Assembly (NCBI GenBank): GCA_029983505.1
Contig: JASBZK010000012.1
Coordinates: 1 to 51,503 of the forward strand
Source of the DNA: Porphyromonas sp.
Lineage (GTDB): Bacteria; Bacteroidota; Bacteroidia; Bacteroidales; Porphyromonadaceae
Direction of reading: 5' to 3'
DNA: 51,503 nucleotides
Positions 1 through 7,637 of this stretch are shown here, piece after piece; position 1 is the first letter of the stretch; every line of letters starts with the position of its first letter. The position numbers and the translations under genes are program-made. The notes below the pieces were generated by a model. That model was not told where the DNA came from, did not search any database, and saw only the letters and a program-made list of their open reading frames with translations.

Positions 1-87
1 CTCGCCGAAAGCCCTTTCGACACCGCCGTCCTTTTCTTTTTTACGCTCCGAAATCCAAACTTCGAACTCAAAACTGTCAAAAAGCGG

Positions 88-95
88 TATATTTG
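88..95 (+). promoter_or_regulatory. Probable promoter -7 box upstream of lgt
   Basis: TATATTTG fits the Bacteroidota -7 consensus TAnnTTTG and lies 50 bp before the lgt start. No good TTTG is found 19-21 bp upstream, so the -33 half is missing or weak. Bases 1-145 otherwise show no recognisable gene; a frame open from the left edge to base 150 has no family I recognise. Confidence 0.45.
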
Positions 96-145
96 CAAAG
101 CGAAGTTTTCAAAACAAACAAAACCCTTAAATTCACGTCCGCGAA

Positions 146-991
146 ATGCTTAACGTCGTCACTTGGACAGTAGACCCCATACTGCTTGACCTCGGCGGTC
201 CCTCCGTCGGCTGGTACGGTCTCTTTTTCGCCCTCGGTCTCGTGGTCGTGGGACCCTCTATAGTAGACAAGATTTGGCAAAAAGAGAAACTGCCGGAGAA
301 GTGGTTCACCTCGCTCTTTTACTACGTACTCATCGGAGCAGTCGTGGGCGCGCGCCTCGGTCACTGTCTCTTTTACGAGCCGGAGTACTTCCTCGCCAAT
401 CCCGTCGAGATCCTCAAGATCTGGCAGGGCGGTCTCGCCAGCCACGGCGGAGTACTCGGTATCGTCATCGCCATCTACTTTCACTCCAAGCGCTATACGC
501 ACAAGAGTATGCTCTGGACGTTTGACCGCGTCTGCGTCCCCGTGGGCTTCGCGGCCGGGATGATCCGCCTCGGCAACCTGATGAACCACGAGATTTACGG
601 ACACGCCACAGACCTCCCCTGGGGCTTCCGCTTCATCGAAAACGTCCGTGCGTGGAGTGCAGGGCTTGCAGAGCCCATATTCTCCGTCCCCTCGCATCCC
701 ACACAGATCTATGAGGCTCTTTGCTACTTCGCCATCTTCGGCATCACGATGTGGATGTATTGGAAAAAGGAGGCCTACAAGCACACCGGTCTTATTTTCG
801 GGGTCTCGATGATCCTCATCTTCACCGCCCGCTTCTTTATCGAATTTCTCAAAAACGACCAAGTGGCTTTTGAAGCCGATATGTCCTTGAATATGGGTCA
901 GTGGTTGAGCATCCCGTTCATTTTGCTCGGTATCTGGTCCGTCTGGTACAGCTTCAACGCCAAAACACCCGTCGACAAACAACTGATATGA
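146..991 (+). CDS. lgt: Prolipoprotein diacylglyceryl transferase (Lgt)
   Basis: Lgt transfers diacylglycerol from phosphatidylglycerol to the lipobox cysteine of prelipoproteins in the inner membrane, the first step of lipoprotein maturation. The 281 residues match the usual length. Several hydrophobic membrane spans are visible, together with the family signature region GARLGHCLFYEPEYF near residue 70 and the GMIRLGNLMNHEIYG region near residue 140, which carries conserved catalytic and lipid-binding residues. ATG at 146 is the first start in frame. The stop overlaps the start of the flavo-diiron gene by 4 bp (ATGA), so the two are probably co-transcribed. The window encodes many lipoprotein substrates. 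Confidence 0.95.
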   Translation: MLNVVTWTVDPILLDLGGPSVGWYGLFFALGLVVVGPSIVDKIWQKEKLPEKWFTSLFYYVLIGAVVGARLGHCLFYEPEYFLANPVEILKIWQGGLASHGGVLGIVIAIYFHSKRYTHKSMLWTFDRVCVPVGFAAGMIRLGNLMNHEIYGHATDLPWGFRFIENVRAWSAGLAEPIFSVPSHPTQIYEALCYFAIFGITMWMYWKKEAYKHTGLIFGVSMILIFTARFFIEFLKNDQVAFEADMSLNMGQWLSIPFILLGIWSVWYSFNAKTPVDKQLI

Positions 992-2181
992 AACCCGTCA
1001 TTCCCCAAATCAACAGCACGACCTATTACCTCGGCACGAACGACCGCACCAAGCCGCTCTTTGAGAACCTCTGGCCCATCCCGGACGGTGTCGCCTACAA
1101 CTCCTACTTCATAAAGGACGAAAAGACCGTAGTCATCGACACGGTGGACTCGGCCTATGCAGAAAGTTTCTTGGACAAGGTGGATTACCTCCTCTCCGGT
1201 AAGCCTCTCGATTACCTCATCATCAACCATATGGAACCCGATCATGCGGGCTCCATCGCCCTTCTCAGACAGAGACACCCGGAGGTGAAGATGGTGGTGA
1301 ATAAGCGGACGCTGCCGATGCTGAACGCCTTCCACGGACAGCAGGAACCGGTCGTCGTGGTGGACGAAAATGGCGAGCTGAACATAGGCAGCCGCTCCCT
1401 CCGCTTCTACCTCGCGCCGATGGTGCACTGGCCCGAAGTGATGTTCACCTACGACCCCGAGAACTGCGTCCTCTTCTCCGCCGACGCCTTCGGAAGCTAC
1501 GGAGCGCTTGACGGCGGTCTCTTCGACGACGAAGTGGACTACGACCGTTTTCTCTCCGAGACCTATAGGTATTACGCCAATATCATAGCCAAATACGGTC
1601 GCCAGGTCCAAAACGCGCTCAAAAAAGCCTCGGGCCTCGAGATCAAAACCATCTGCTCCACGCACGGTCCCGTGTGGCGGTCGCACATCCCGGAAGTCAT
1701 CGCCCTCTACGACAAGCTCAGCAGGTACGAGACGGAGCCTGGAGTCGTCATCGCTTACGGCTCTATGTACGGCTGCACGGAAGAGATGGCCGAAGTCATC
1801 GCCAAGTCCCTCTCGCACCACGGCGTCAAGCACATCCGTATGTACCACACCGGTATGACGAATGCGTCCTACATTCTGGCCGACCTCTTCCGCTACAACG
1901 GTCTCATCCTCGGCTCTCCGACGTACAATATGGAGCTTTGGCCGCCCATTGCCTCCCTCGTGGAGAAGATCAAGACCCGCTACATCCCCGGGCATATCCT
2001 CGCCACCTTCGGCTCCGGAGCGTGGAACGGCGCCGTGGAGTACAAGCTCGCGCCCTTGGCTGAAGAGTTTGGGTGGCAGGAGGTAGCCAAACCCGTCATC
2101 ACCATCGGGAAAGCCGACGAGGAAGCCTACGAAAGACTCTGGGAGCTTGGTCGTCGGATGGCCGAAGCCGTCCTGAAGTGA
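988..2181 (+). CDS. Flavo-diiron protein (FprA-type O2/NO reductase)
   Basis: A soluble flavo-diiron protein of about 397 residues. The N-terminal metallo-beta-lactamase-like domain carries the diiron ligand motif NHMEPDH (about residues 81-87) and further His/Asp ligands (HWPEV, FSADAFGSYG, STHGPVW). The C-terminal flavodoxin domain starts near residue 255 with the FMN loop GSMYGCTEEMA. The family reduces O2 to water or NO to N2O and protects anaerobes from oxygen or nitrosative stress, which fits an anaerobic Bacteroidota host. The ATG at 988 was chosen because it overlaps the lgt stop; the longer upstream frame lies inside lgt. No rubredoxin domain is fused, so the electron donor must be separate. 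Confidence 0.92.
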   Translation: MKPVIPQINSTTYYLGTNDRTKPLFENLWPIPDGVAYNSYFIKDEKTVVIDTVDSAYAESFLDKVDYLLSGKPLDYLIINHMEPDHAGSIALLRQRHPEVKMVVNKRTLPMLNAFHGQQEPVVVVDENGELNIGSRSLRFYLAPMVHWPEVMFTYDPENCVLFSADAFGSYGALDGGLFDDEVDYDRFLSETYRYYANIIAKYGRQVQNALKKASGLEIKTICSTHGPVWRSHIPEVIALYDKLSRYETEPGVVIAYGSMYGCTEEMAEVIAKSLSHHGVKHIRMYHTGMTNASYILADLFRYNGLILGSPTYNMELWPPIASLVEKIKTRYIPGHILATFGSGAWNGAVEYKLAPLAEEFGWQEVAKPVITIGKADEEAYERLWELGRRMAEAVLK

Positions 2182-2242
2182 TTTTTCGACCCATACAGAG
2201 ACAAAAGAAAAATTTACCACATACAAACACCGACAACAAGCT

Positions 2243-3034
2243 ATGAGAGTAATCATCGAACCGGGTACGGAGCAGCTCGCCAAATGGGCCGCCAACCACG
2301 TAGCCGAACGCATCAAAGCCGCACGTCCCTCAGCGGACAAACCTTTCGTCCTCGGTCTGCCCACAGGCTCCACGCCGCTCGGTATGTACAGGGAACTGAT
2401 ACGCCTCCACGAGGCGGGCAAAGTCTCTTTCGAGAACGTGGTCACCTTCAATATGGACGAGTACATCGGCATACCCAAGGATCACGAACAGAGCTACTAC
2501 ACGTTTATGTGGACGAACTTTTTCTCCCACATCGACATTAAGCCCGAAAACGCCCACATCCTCAACGGCAACGCCTCCGACCTCGAGAAAGAGTGCCGCG
2601 ACTATGAGGCCGCAATCGAAGCCATCGGCGGGATCGACCTCTTCATCGGCGGCATCGGTCCCGACGGACACATCGCCTTCAATGAACCCGGCTCCTCACT
2701 GGGCTCCCGCACCCGTATCAAGACGCTGACGACGGACACCGTGATTGCCAACTCGCGCTTCTTCGGAGGTGACCTCAACCTCGTCCCCAAGACCGCCCTC
2801 ACCGTCGGCGTTGCCACAGTGATGGACGCACGCGAAGTGATGATCCTCGCCAATGGTCACGCCAAGGCCCGTGCCGTCAGCCAAGCCATCGAAGGCGCCG
2901 TGAACCAAATGTGGACCGTCACCGCACTTCAGCTTCACCCCAAAGGCATCCTCGTCGTCGACGAAGCAGCGTGCGACGAAATCAAGGTCGGCACGTACAA
3001 CTACTTTAAGGACATCGAGAAAGACAATCTCTAA
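2243..3034 (+). CDS. nagB: Glucosamine-6-phosphate deaminase (NagB)
   Basis: NagB converts glucosamine-6-phosphate to fructose-6-phosphate and ammonia, linking amino-sugar use to glycolysis. The 263 residues match the hexameric family. Visible motifs are the phosphate-binding GLPTGSTPLGMY, the active-site region FNMDEYIGIPKDHEQSYYTFMW, and GGIGPDGHIAFNEPGSSLGSRTR with the catalytic Asp and His. It sits 61 bp after the flavo-diiron gene and is followed by a terminator-like hairpin at 3145-3195, so it probably ends this transcription unit. Confidence 0.96.
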   Translation: MRVIIEPGTEQLAKWAANHVAERIKAARPSADKPFVLGLPTGSTPLGMYRELIRLHEAGKVSFENVVTFNMDEYIGIPKDHEQSYYTFMWTNFFSHIDIKPENAHILNGNASDLEKECRDYEAAIEAIGGIDLFIGGIGPDGHIAFNEPGSSLGSRTRIKTLTTDTVIANSRFFGGDLNLVPKTALTVGVATVMDAREVMILANGHAKARAVSQAIEGAVNQMWTVTALQLHPKGILVVDEAACDEIKVGTYNYFKDIEKDNL

Positions 3035-3144
3035 GTCACGGCAGTTACGTCCCAAACACGTAATCGCCCGGAGATTAGAGCACCCCGAAAGTGCGCACTC
3101 TTCACTCCTAATTGCCGACTAATTTCGGCCGTACCGAAAATAAT

Positions 3145-3195
3145 TCCCCGGTCTGTATCTCAGAGGAAGATCATACAAGCCGGGGATTTCTTTTT
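3145..3195 (+). terminator. Probable intrinsic terminator after nagB
   Basis: TCCCCGG (3145-3151) pairs with CCGGGGA (3180-3186) and is followed by the T-rich run TTTCTTTTT (3187-3195). The loop is long (28 nt) and contains a repeat unit. Confidence 0.55.
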
Positions 3196-3268
3196 GGTCT
3201 GTGTCTCAAAAAAGCCAAATTAAGGCTGTCCGCTCCCCTTTTATAGGTATCTCTATGGCAAAAAAGTG

Positions 3269-3276
3269 TATATTTG
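3269..3276 (+). promoter_or_regulatory. Probable promoter -7 box for the wza/wzc-like operon
   Basis: TATATTTG matches TAnnTTTG and lies 75 bp upstream of the ATG at 3352. There is no clear TTTG at -33. Confidence 0.5.
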
Positions 3277-3351
3277 CGCCAAAGGCATCGCGAGTATGCC
3301 CTCAAGAGAGCTATTCTTGCAGTTTTTATACCAGAAACATACCCGACTGAT

Positions 3352-4152
3352 ATGAGGTTGAGACAAAATTTTCAAATGGCAGCAATGGCACTATTTGCCG
3401 TCGTTGCGCTTGTGATTGCCGGATGTGCGACATCCAAGGACGTCGCCTATATGCAGACCGTTGACCGGGAGCTGAGAGTGGCAAGCACAGGGCTGCAGGA
3501 TGCAAAAATCCAGCCCAAAGACCTCATCGGGATGCTGGTTTCGTCCACGAACCCCGAGTCTGTGGCGCCCTTCAACGGTATGCTGTGGGTTCCCAATCAA
3601 GATTATATGACCCTCCAGTCTCAGCAGCGCTCCTATCTCGTGGACAACGACGGTATGGCTAATCTGCCCGTCGTGGGTCTGGTGAAAGTAGGCGGTCTGA
3701 CGGTGAGGGAAGCCGAAGCAGCCATCAAGGGCGCGGTCGGCAAGTTCGTCAACGACCCCGGTCTCACCGTAACCGTGTCGCTTAATAACTTCCGTTACTC
3801 GGTCATCGGGGAAGTAAAGAGACCCGGGCTTTTCACGGCAGCAAACGGCAAAGTGAACATCTTCGAGGCGCTCGCCAACGCAGGTGACTTGACGATCTAT
3901 GGTAAGCGCGACCAGGTGCGCCTCTTGAGGGAAGATGCCTCCGGCAGCAAAGAGATCGTCACGCTCGACCTCAAGAGTCCGGAAATCATCTCTTCGCCCT
4001 ACTATTATCTGCAGCAAGGGGACGTGATCTACGTGGTTCCCAACGACGCCATCGCTTCCTCAAGCTCCATCAGCAGCGGGACGACGATATGGGTGTCCAT
4101 TGCCTCCTTGGGCTTCAGTCTCGTAAACATCCTGCTTACAGTCCTCCGATAA
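3352..4152 (+). CDS. Polysaccharide export outer-membrane lipoprotein (Wza/BexD type)
   Basis: An outer-membrane lipoprotein of about 266 residues. The signal peptide ends in the lipobox VIAGC. It is followed by a Poly_export domain (DYMTLQSQQRSYLVDNDGMANLPVVGLVKVGGLTVREAEAAI) and an SLBB-like segment (YSVIGEVKRPGLFTAANGKVNIFEALANAG), then a hydrophobic C-terminal helix (WVSIASLGFSLVNILLTVL) that could be the membrane-spanning helix of the export channel. The ATG at 3352 puts the signal peptide at the N-terminus. The gene is 47 bp upstream of the Wzz/BY-kinase gene; together they would form the envelope-spanning exporter for a capsule or exopolysaccharide. No glycosyltransferases are nearby, so the biosynthesis genes must be elsewhere. 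Confidence 0.92.
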   Translation: MRLRQNFQMAAMALFAVVALVIAGCATSKDVAYMQTVDRELRVASTGLQDAKIQPKDLIGMLVSSTNPESVAPFNGMLWVPNQDYMTLQSQQRSYLVDNDGMANLPVVGLVKVGGLTVREAEAAIKGAVGKFVNDPGLTVTVSLNNFRYSVIGEVKRPGLFTAANGKVNIFEALANAGDLTIYGKRDQVRLLREDASGSKEIVTLDLKSPEIISSPYYYLQQGDVIYVVPNDAIASSSSISSGTTIWVSIASLGFSLVNILLTVLR

Positions 4153-4199
4153 ACCGGCGAGACCGACTGCGCCCCTTCCACACAACAGAATAGAACATT

Positions 4200-6611
4200 A
4201 TGGCTTTAGGAAACGCCGATTTCGAAGACAATAGAGCACTTACAGAAGAAGACGACGAACTCAACCTCCTGGATCTCGTCCTCCCGTATCTCAAGTTTTG
4301 GCCTTATTATTTGGGGGCGATAGTCCTGTGCCTCGGTCTGGCATGGCTCTTCCTCTCCACTCAGAGACCGCTTTATCCGGTGACCACCTCCATCCTTTTT
4401 ATGGACGAAAAGGACAAGCAGGGGCTGCAGACCGCAGATGATCTCCTCGCCCAAGTCGCCACCGGAGTCTCCAACGTCAATATCGATAATGAGATACAGC
4501 TCATCAAAAGTCGGGAGATGCTGGAGAAAACCGTACGCGAGTCCCGCTATTACGTCGACGTCGTCAGCAAAGACGGCCTCGGCAAGAAGGTCTGGTACGG
4601 CAACCTCCCCTTCAAGATCTCACTCGACGACGCCAGTCTCGACCATCTCAAAGAGAATGCCTCTTTCACACTCTCTTCCTTAGGCGGAGGGAAATACCGC
4701 ATCACCCTCCAGGAGACCAGAGACACGGTCGACGTGGACAAGATACCCGGCACTTATTCGGTGCCCTTCGGACTTCTGACCTTCGAGAAACAGAAGCCTA
4801 AGGATCCTTCCGTCATACTCCCGTCTTCGCTCGACGTTACCATCAAGGATCCGCTCAAAGTCGCCGTAGCGCTTATGAAGAGCCAGCTCACCGTCGAACG
4901 CGCGGACAAGCAGAGCTCCGTGGCCACGATGAGCATACAGACCGATAACCGTACAAAAGGCGAAGAGTTTCTCTCCAAGCTCGTCCAAGTCTACAACAGG
5001 GAGCGCGCCATCAACAAGAATGCGACCGCGCAAAACACGTATCAGTTTATTAACGAACGAATTAAGATCATCGGCGAAGAGCTCTCGGATATCGAAGGCA
5101 GGCTCGCCGGCGTGAAGCAGGAGCAGGGCGTGACCAGTTACTCCGACCTCGGTGTGGCCGTACAAGGCAAAGCCGAAGCCCAGAAAGCCAAGGCAGAGAC
5201 GACTTCGAAGCTCAATACCGTCAACTACCTGCTGAACTACATCAAAAACTCGAAGAACCAATTTGCCCTCATACCGTCCACACTCGGTCTCGAGGATCAG
5301 TCGCTTGCAGGCGCAGTACAGGAGTACAACAAGATGATCTTCGAAAGGACCAACCTCCTTACGACCGCAAGCGAGACGCACCCCAAAGTGATCGCGCAAA
5401 ACAACGTGATTGATAAGGCACGCCAAAATATCATCGACGCAGCCGAAGCGTCCAAAGTGGGTCTTGAGATCACCCTCTCCGGACTCGAAGCACAAGACCG
5501 CTCTTACACCGGCGTCATCGCAGACGCACCCGCTTTCGAGCGTCTTGCGGGCGACATCGAGCGTCAGAGAGCGATCCGCAACGACCTCTACCTGATGCTG
5601 CTCACCAAGCGCGAAGAGACCTCCATCCAGCTTGCGGCCTCTATTGAGAGTGCGCGCGTCGTGGATCCTCCTCTTGCGGATGACCGCCCCTCGTCACCCA
5701 AGAAGCCCATCATCTACCTTGCCGGGTTTCTACTGGGGATTATTCTGACGACACTCATCATCTACATCTGGCGCCTCACCCAGACGAAGATCAAGAACGA
5801 AGGCGACGTCAAAGACCTCACGAAGCTCACCATCCTCGGCTCCGTACCCAAGCTTGAAAAAGATGCCTCCAACGAGCTTGTGGTGCAGACGCACGGCAAC
5901 GACTACACCACGGAAGTCTTCCGCAACCTCCGTACGAACCTCAGTTTCGTCACGGGCAATAAGCAGCCGCTCGTCGTCCTCGTCACTTCGACCGTCCCTG
6001 CAGAGGGCAAGACACTTGTGGTCTCGAACCTCGCCATCTCGCTCTCCGCACTCGACAAAAAAGTCCTCCTGATAGGTCTCGACATCCGGAACCCGCAGCT
6101 TGCCCGCACGTTTGGCATCAAGAATGTCAAGAAGTTCGGTATCACCGACCTCCTCAATGACCCGTCGCTCAGTCCGGAAGAGTTTATGATCCCTGTGGAG
6201 GGCTACCCGAACCTGTCGCTGCTCCAGACCGGTACCATCCCGCCGAATCCTGCGGAAATCCTCTCACGCTCCCGCCTGGACGGGATTTTCGCAGAGCTTA
6301 GAGAGAAGTACGACTACATCGTCGTCGACTCCGCTCCTTGCGGTCCCGTCGTGGATACGCTTGTGATGAGCCGCGTGGCCGATGCCACCGTATACGTAAC
6401 GAGAGCCGAGAAGACCGAAAAGAAGGACTTCGACTACATCAATTATCTCTCCGATGCCAAAAAGCTGCCCAACATCAGCATCCTTGTCAACGGCGTCGAC
6501 TTCGTGGACGCGAAGAAGGGATACGGCAAGTACGGACACAGCTATGGCTACGGATATGGTTATGGCTATGGATACGGCTACGGGTACGGCAAGAATAAAG
6601 AGAAAAAATAA
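4200..6611 (+). CDS. Polysaccharide co-polymerase with BY-kinase domain (Wzc type)
   Basis: An inner-membrane protein of 803 residues. There are two membrane spans (about residues 33-50 and 500-520) flanking a periplasmic Wzz domain with coiled-coil stretches. The cytoplasmic C-terminal tyrosine autokinase has Walker A STVPAEGKTLVVSNLA, Walker A' VLLIGLDIRNP and Walker B YDYIVVDSAP. The tail is very tyrosine-rich, a run of about seven YG dipeptides before KNKEKK, and is the expected autophosphorylation cluster. The family controls chain length and export through phosphorylation cycles, working with the upstream outer-membrane lipoprotein. The tail is encoded by tandem 6-bp units, so its length could vary by slippage. 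Confidence 0.94.
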   Translation: MALGNADFEDNRALTEEDDELNLLDLVLPYLKFWPYYLGAIVLCLGLAWLFLSTQRPLYPVTTSILFMDEKDKQGLQTADDLLAQVATGVSNVNIDNEIQLIKSREMLEKTVRESRYYVDVVSKDGLGKKVWYGNLPFKISLDDASLDHLKENASFTLSSLGGGKYRITLQETRDTVDVDKIPGTYSVPFGLLTFEKQKPKDPSVILPSSLDVTIKDPLKVAVALMKSQLTVERADKQSSVATMSIQTDNRTKGEEFLSKLVQVYNRERAINKNATAQNTYQFINERIKIIGEELSDIEGRLAGVKQEQGVTSYSDLGVAVQGKAEAQKAKAETTSKLNTVNYLLNYIKNSKNQFALIPSTLGLEDQSLAGAVQEYNKMIFERTNLLTTASETHPKVIAQNNVIDKARQNIIDAAEASKVGLEITLSGLEAQDRSYTGVIADAPAFERLAGDIERQRAIRNDLYLMLLTKREETSIQLAASIESARVVDPPLADDRPSSPKKPIIYLAGFLLGIILTTLIIYIWRLTQTKIKNEGDVKDLTKLTILGSVPKLEKDASNELVVQTHGNDYTTEVFRNLRTNLSFVTGNKQPLVVLVTSTVPAEGKTLVVSNLAISLSALDKKVLLIGLDIRNPQLARTFGIKNVKKFGITDLLNDPSLSPEEFMIPVEGYPNLSLLQTGTIPPNPAEILSRSRLDGIFAELREKYDYIVVDSAPCGPVVDTLVMSRVADATVYVTRAEKTEKKDFDYINYLSDAKKLPNISILVNGVDFVDAKKGYGKYGHSYGYGYGYGYGYGYGYGKNKEKK

Positions 6612-6652
6612 CCCTCTTCCCGATAGAGAAAAAATAACCCCTCTTCCCGATA
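6600..6652 (+). repeat. Tandem 26/27-bp duplication across the wzc-like stop
   Basis: Bases 6600-6625 and 6626-6652 are two nearly identical adjacent copies; the second has one extra C. The first copy contains the kinase gene's TAA stop and the second fills the gap before the HAD gene. Confidence 0.85.
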
Positions 6653-6659
6653 AAGACTG

Positions 6660-7157
6660 ATGTCAGGCTCAGCAGGATCGAGACGCACGTTCTTCATCGC
6701 CGTCGACTTCGACGGCACGATCGTCACACACAAATACCCGAAGATCGGCGATCCCATCCCCGGCGCGATGTCTGTCCTCCGCCAACTCATCCGCGACGGT
6801 CACAAGCTCATCCTTTGGTCTGTGCGCGAAGGAGCGCTCCTCGAGGAGGCCGTGAACTACTGCAAAGAGCACGGGGTTACTTTCTACGCCGTCAATAGGG
6901 ACTATCCGGAAGAGCAAAAGAACGACGAGGCTTTTTCCCGCAAACTCAAAGCGGACGTCTTCATCGACGACAGAAACATCGGCGGCCGGCTCGACTGGGA
7001 ACTCATCTATAAGATGATCAGCGAAGGCAGACCGCTGGTCTCCCCCTACTCCAACGTCGTACTCGACCGCACACAGGAAGAGATGATGGAGAAGTACCGC
7101 ACGAGGCGCCGCAAGAAGGGCTTTTGGAGCAAAGTGATGGGCTCGCTCAAGGGCTAA
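6660..7157 (+). CDS. Small HAD-superfamily hydrolase (BT0820-like)
   Basis: A 165-residue haloacid-dehalogenase fold protein. Motif I is FFIAVDFDGTIV with the nucleophile and acid/base aspartates DxD. The motif II region is KLILWSVREG, where a Ser/Thr is expected, and the motif IV region is ADVFIDDRN. It lacks a large cap domain, like the small Bacteroides phosphatases typified by BT0820. The substrate is unknown. The position directly after the BY-kinase may mean co-transcription, but it is no tyrosine phosphatase of the usual Wzb or PHP type. ATG at 6660 follows the duplicated 26-bp element. Confidence 0.8.
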   Translation: MSGSAGSRRTFFIAVDFDGTIVTHKYPKIGDPIPGAMSVLRQLIRDGHKLILWSVREGALLEEAVNYCKEHGVTFYAVNRDYPEEQKNDEAFSRKLKADVFIDDRNIGGRLDWELIYKMISEGRPLVSPYSNVVLDRTQEEMMEKYRTRRRKKGFWSKVMGSLKG

Positions 7158-7180
7158 AACAAAAGTGGAGCTACTGACGT

Positions 7181-7260
7181 AGTCTGATTGTGTCCGACGA
7201 GGTCTGACTGTGTCTGACAAAGTCCGACGAGGTCTGACAAGGTCCGGCGAGGTCCGACGA
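7181..7260 (+). repeat. Eight-copy 10-bp tandem repeat upstream of the met promoter
   Basis: Eight contiguous 10-mers follow the pattern nGTCYGAnnn with no gap or phase shift (for example TGTCCGACGA, GGTCTGACTG, AGTCCGACGA, GGTCTGACAA). A partial ninth copy may lie at 7171-7180. The array ends 5 bp before the -33 TTTG of the met promoter. A period close to one helical turn puts all units on nearly the same DNA face. Confidence 0.85.
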
Positions 7261-7265
7261 CAGTA

Positions 7266-7296
7266 TTTGGAGATTTGAGAAAAAAGTGTAACTTTG
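7266..7296 (+). promoter_or_regulatory. Bacteroidota promoter of the met leader-metYX-thrA unit
   Basis: TTTG at 7266-7269, a 19-bp spacer and TAACTTTG at 7289-7296. This is an exact fit to the TTTG-N19-TAnnTTTG consensus of the major Bacteroidota sigma factor. Transcription would begin near 7303, about 75 nt before the leader peptide ATG. Confidence 0.8.
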
Positions 7297-7377
7297 TCCG
7301 TGAGAAAACGAGGTAGCGGATGTCCCGCCACAGTTTTGCTCATAAAGAGACAAAAAGAGATCAAACGATAAGGAGCT

Positions 7378-7485
7378 ATGCTTTGCGCTACTCAAAATAT
7401 GTACGGTATGATGATGCGAATGTCTATGCAGATGTCCGCCCTTTCGTCGTACCCGAGAGTAGCCGCACTTCCTCCCAAGATATAA
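7378..7485 (+). CDS. Methionine-rich leader peptide (attenuator control of metYX-thrA)
   Basis: A 35-codon frame, ATG at 7378 to TAA at 7483-7485, with the purine-rich AAGGAG just before the ATG. Eight of the first 19 residues are Met (MLCATQNMYGMMMRMSMQM), including three consecutive ATG codons at 7408-7416. The remainder (SALSSYPRVAALPPKI) has no Met. It lies between a consensus promoter and a strong intrinsic terminator upstream of the methionine genes, as leader peptides of amino-acid operons do (trpL, hisL and thrL are the known models). I infer that ribosome stalling at Met codons during methionine shortage controls the downstream terminator. The frame is too short for most gene finders. 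Confidence 0.8.
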   Translation: MLCATQNMYGMMMRMSMQMSALSSYPRVAALPPKI

Positions 7486-7575
7486 AGAGATAAGCAAAGA
7501 AAGCGCTATACGCTGAGCTTCAGAGCTACAGAACCGGTATGACGAGAACGAATTCGTCATACCGGTTTTTCTTTG
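7405..7575 (+). promoter_or_regulatory. Four-segment transcription attenuator of the met operon
   Basis: Segment 1 (7405-7414, GGTATGATGA) overlaps the ATG run. Segment 2 (7444-7453, TCGTCGTACC) is complementary to segment 1 (10 bp, two G-U) and to segment 3 (7536-7545, GGTATGACGA; 10 bp, one G-U, extendable by two pairs). Segment 3 also pairs with segment 4 (7554-7563, TCGTCATACC) in the terminator. So 1:2 with 3:4 is the OFF state and 2:3 is the antiterminated ON state. A ribosome stalled at Met codons 7408-7432 would cover segment 1 and leave segment 2 free. The pairing was read by hand; no folding energy was computed. Confidence 0.75.
7532..7575 (+). terminator. Intrinsic terminator in the metY leader
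   Basis: A perfect 14-bp stem (AACCGGTATGACGA at 7532-7545 with TCGTCATACCGGTT at 7554-7567), an 8-nt loop and a T-rich tract (7566-7574, TTTTTCTTT after the stem). It lies 63 bp upstream of metY, so it can only act on leader transcripts. Confidence 0.9.
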
Positions 7576-7637
7576 TGCCAAAATCAGACACCAAGCAATC
7601 ATTAACAATAAACCCTACCAAACAAACATTACATTTT

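Larger units (their letters stand above)
3035..3351. repeat. Intergenic region with dispersed-repeat cluster A
   Basis: This 317-bp gap holds units of the dispersed GGTCTGTAYCTC family: a palindrome TTTCGG-CCGTA-CCGAAA at 3123-3139, CGGTCTGTATCTC at 3149-3161 and TGGTCTGTGTCTC at 3195-3207. It also holds a terminator-like stem (3145-3195) and a -7 box at 3269-3276. A longer reading of the next gene from 3274 runs through this gap, but that start falls inside the -7 box and was rejected. Confidence 0.75.

Noticed and set aside
898..2478. Long - strand frame (526 codons) opposite the flavo-diiron gene, and similar long antisense frames across the window
   Set aside because: They mirror the strong codon bias of clear + strand genes and show no family motif.
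6669..7364. A - strand frame containing repeated VRPRRT-like units
   Set aside because: The repetition is only the antisense reading of the 10-bp DNA repeat, and the frame overlaps the HAD gene.
7300..7530. SAM riboswitch in the metY leader
   Set aside because: I could not find SAM-I or SAM-II core motifs, while the Met-rich peptide and four-segment pairing explain the leader well.
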